DNA from: Bryobacteraceae bacterium
Lineage (GTDB): Bacteria; Acidobacteriota; Terriglobia; Bryobacterales; Bryobacteraceae
DNA length: 64,000 nucleotides
Reading direction: 5' to 3'
Assembly (NCBI GenBank): GCA_023384675.1
Contig: JAHDVK010000005.1
Location: 124,001-188,000 of the forward strand
The notes under the pieces were generated by a model that made no database searches, was not told the origin of the DNA, and saw only the letters and a list, made by a program, of their open reading frames with translations. Shown piece after piece: positions 61,851-64,000 of the stretch (positions are counted from its first letter, which is position 1; each line of letters begins with the position of its first letter). Position numbers and translations under genes: made by a program.

Positions 61851-62879
61851 ATGCCCTTTCTTGAGTACCTTCACCGGTTGATGAACCGCGAAACCCTCAC
61901 CTCGCAGGACGCCCGCGCCGCCATGGCCGCCATCCTCGCCGGCGAAGCCACCACGGCTCAGATCGCCGCGTTCGCCACCGCACTGCACATGAAAGGCGAA
62001 ACCGCGGCCGAGTTGCGCGGCCTCGCCGAAGCCATGCGCGCCTCCAGCCTCAAGGTCGAGCACGGCATCACCGGCGAACCCGTGCTTGACACCTGTGGCA
62101 CCGGCGGCGACGCGCAGGGCACGCTGAACGTTTCCACCATCGCCGCCTTCGTCGCGGCGGGCGCGGGCGTCAAGGTTGCCAAGCACGGCAACCGCTCCTA
62201 CACTTCGCGCTGCGGCAGCGCCGACCTGCTTGAAGCTCTCGGTGCGCGCATCGACCTGCCGCCGGAGGCCACCGCCCGTGCCATCCGCGAGGTGGGCATC
62301 GGCTTCCTCTTCGCCCCCCAATACCACCCGGCGATGAAGCACGCCGCGCAGGCGCGCACCGAACTCAAAATCCGCACCGCGTTCAATCTGCTCGGACCAT
62401 TGACCAACCCCGCCAGAGCGACCAGCCAGCTTGTGGGCGCGCCTTCGGTGCAAGCCGCGGAGTTGATGGCCATGACCCTCGCAAGCCTCGGCCTGCAGCG
62501 CGGCTTTGTGGTCCACGGAGCCGATGGTTTGGACGAAATCTCCACCACCGGCTCGAGTTCGATGATCGGCATCCTGCGCGGCGCCATCGACCACCGCATC
62601 GTCTCCCCCGAGGACTTCGGCGTACCGCGGGCCTCCCTCGAAGACCTCCGTGGTGGAGACCTCGAGCGCAACGCCGCCATCACGCATGCGGTATTGGGCG
62701 GTGCAACCGGGGCGCATCGCGACATCGTGCTGGTCAATTCGGCCGCCGCACTGATGGCCGCGGGCCGCGCGGCGGAAATCACCGAAGCGATGGCGATGGC
62801 GGCGGAAAGCATCGATACGGGGGCGGCGCGGCGCCGGCTGGAGGCTTTCATCGAATTCACCCGGTCCGAAATGGAGTAG
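61851..62879 (+). CDS. trpD: Anthranilate phosphoribosyltransferase
   Basis: 342 residues; second step of tryptophan synthesis from anthranilate and PRPP. The PRPP-binding loop [19 protein letters not shown] is near residue 80 and [21 protein letters not shown] near 105. No other trp gene is adjacent. The ATG is 60 bases from the divergent sucC start. Confidence 0.95.
   Translation: MPFLEYLHRLMNRETLTSQDARAAMAAILAGEATTAQIAAFATALHMKGETAAELRGLAEAMRASSLKVEHGITGEPVLDTCGTGGDAQGTLNVSTIAAFVAAGAGVKVAKHGNRSYTSRCGSADLLEALGARIDLPPEATARAIREVGIGFLFAPQYHPAMKHAAQARTELKIRTAFNLLGPLTNPARATSQLVGAPSVQAAELMAMTLASLGLQRGFVVHGADGLDEISTTGSSSMIGILRGAIDHRIVSPEDFGVPRASLEDLRGGDLERNAAITHAVLGGATGAHRDIVLVNSAAALMAAGRAAEITEAMAMAAESIDTGAARRRLEAFIEFTRSEME

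Positions 62880-64000
<1,121 letters not shown>

Overview
The window is GC-rich bacterial DNA and most resembles the Acidobacteriota, class Terriglobia, order Bryobacterales (Solibacter/Bryobacter/Paludibaculum relatives). The clues are a 1,196-residue Oar-like TonB receptor with an N-terminal carboxypeptidase-like domain, two winged-helix/TPR CadC-like regulators side by side, RR-signal sugar isomerases, many exported proteins of unknown function, and a propionate-pathway operon. The taxonomy is inferred from family content only. CheW and FliM suggest motility. No rRNA, tRNA or CRISPR array was recognised.

Layout. (1) 1-1.2 kb: partial cheW, then a peroxiredoxin-like gene whose peroxidatic cysteine codon is an in-frame TGA followed by a SECIS-like hairpin, so probably a selenoprotein. 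(2) 1.3-17.6 kb: an arabinose/arabinogalactan utilisation region. It holds a sodium:solute symporter, a VapBC pair, a VOC protein coupled to a LacI regulator, the TonB receptor, a GH42 glycosidase, an L-fucose/arabinose-isomerase-family protein, a beta-helix protein, AraD and AraB. Near-identical LacI-type palindromes (TGAAAGCGCTTTCA class) lie in the symporter promoter, upstream of lacI and upstream of the TonB receptor, defining a local regulon. (3) 17.6-26 kb: two CadC-like regulators, small exported proteins, a PspC protein and a four-repeat exported protein. (4) 26-33.6 kb: an NAD-dependent epimerase, myo-inositol-1-phosphate synthase, a LytTR regulator fused into an operon with trkA-trkH, and an exported methyltransferase. 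(5) 33.7-37.3 kb: an exported TIM-barrel isomerase and a two-subunit molybdenum hydroxylase. (6) 37.3-47.7 kb: nine genes on the minus strand encoding transcarboxylase 5S, 12S, a small subunit and 1.3S, methylmalonyl-CoA epimerase, both mutase subunits, the MeaB chaperone and a CoA-transferase. This is almost the whole Wood-Werkman propionate cycle. (7) 48-51.6 kb: a 5'-truncated RHS toxin tip with a coupled candidate immunity gene, a second degenerate RHS copy and CCGATGGG-rich repeats. (8) 51.7-58.5 kb: fliM, a phosphodiesterase, an EF-hand hydrolase, a 928-residue exported protein and two broken Y1 (RAYT) transposase pieces. (9) 58.7-64 kb: a membrane protein, ndk, sucD, sucC, trpD and a partial O-acetylhomoserine sulfhydrylase.

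Together the genes describe a saccharolytic, facultatively fermentative bacterium. TonB/symporter uptake and arabinose breakdown feed central metabolism, and the methylmalonyl-CoA cycle plus SucCD provide a propionate/succinate branch. A REP-like palindromic element occurs three times and goes with the RAYT remnants. By eye, G-over-C skew of the plus strand changes sign near 31 kb and again near 58 kb, independently of gene direction.
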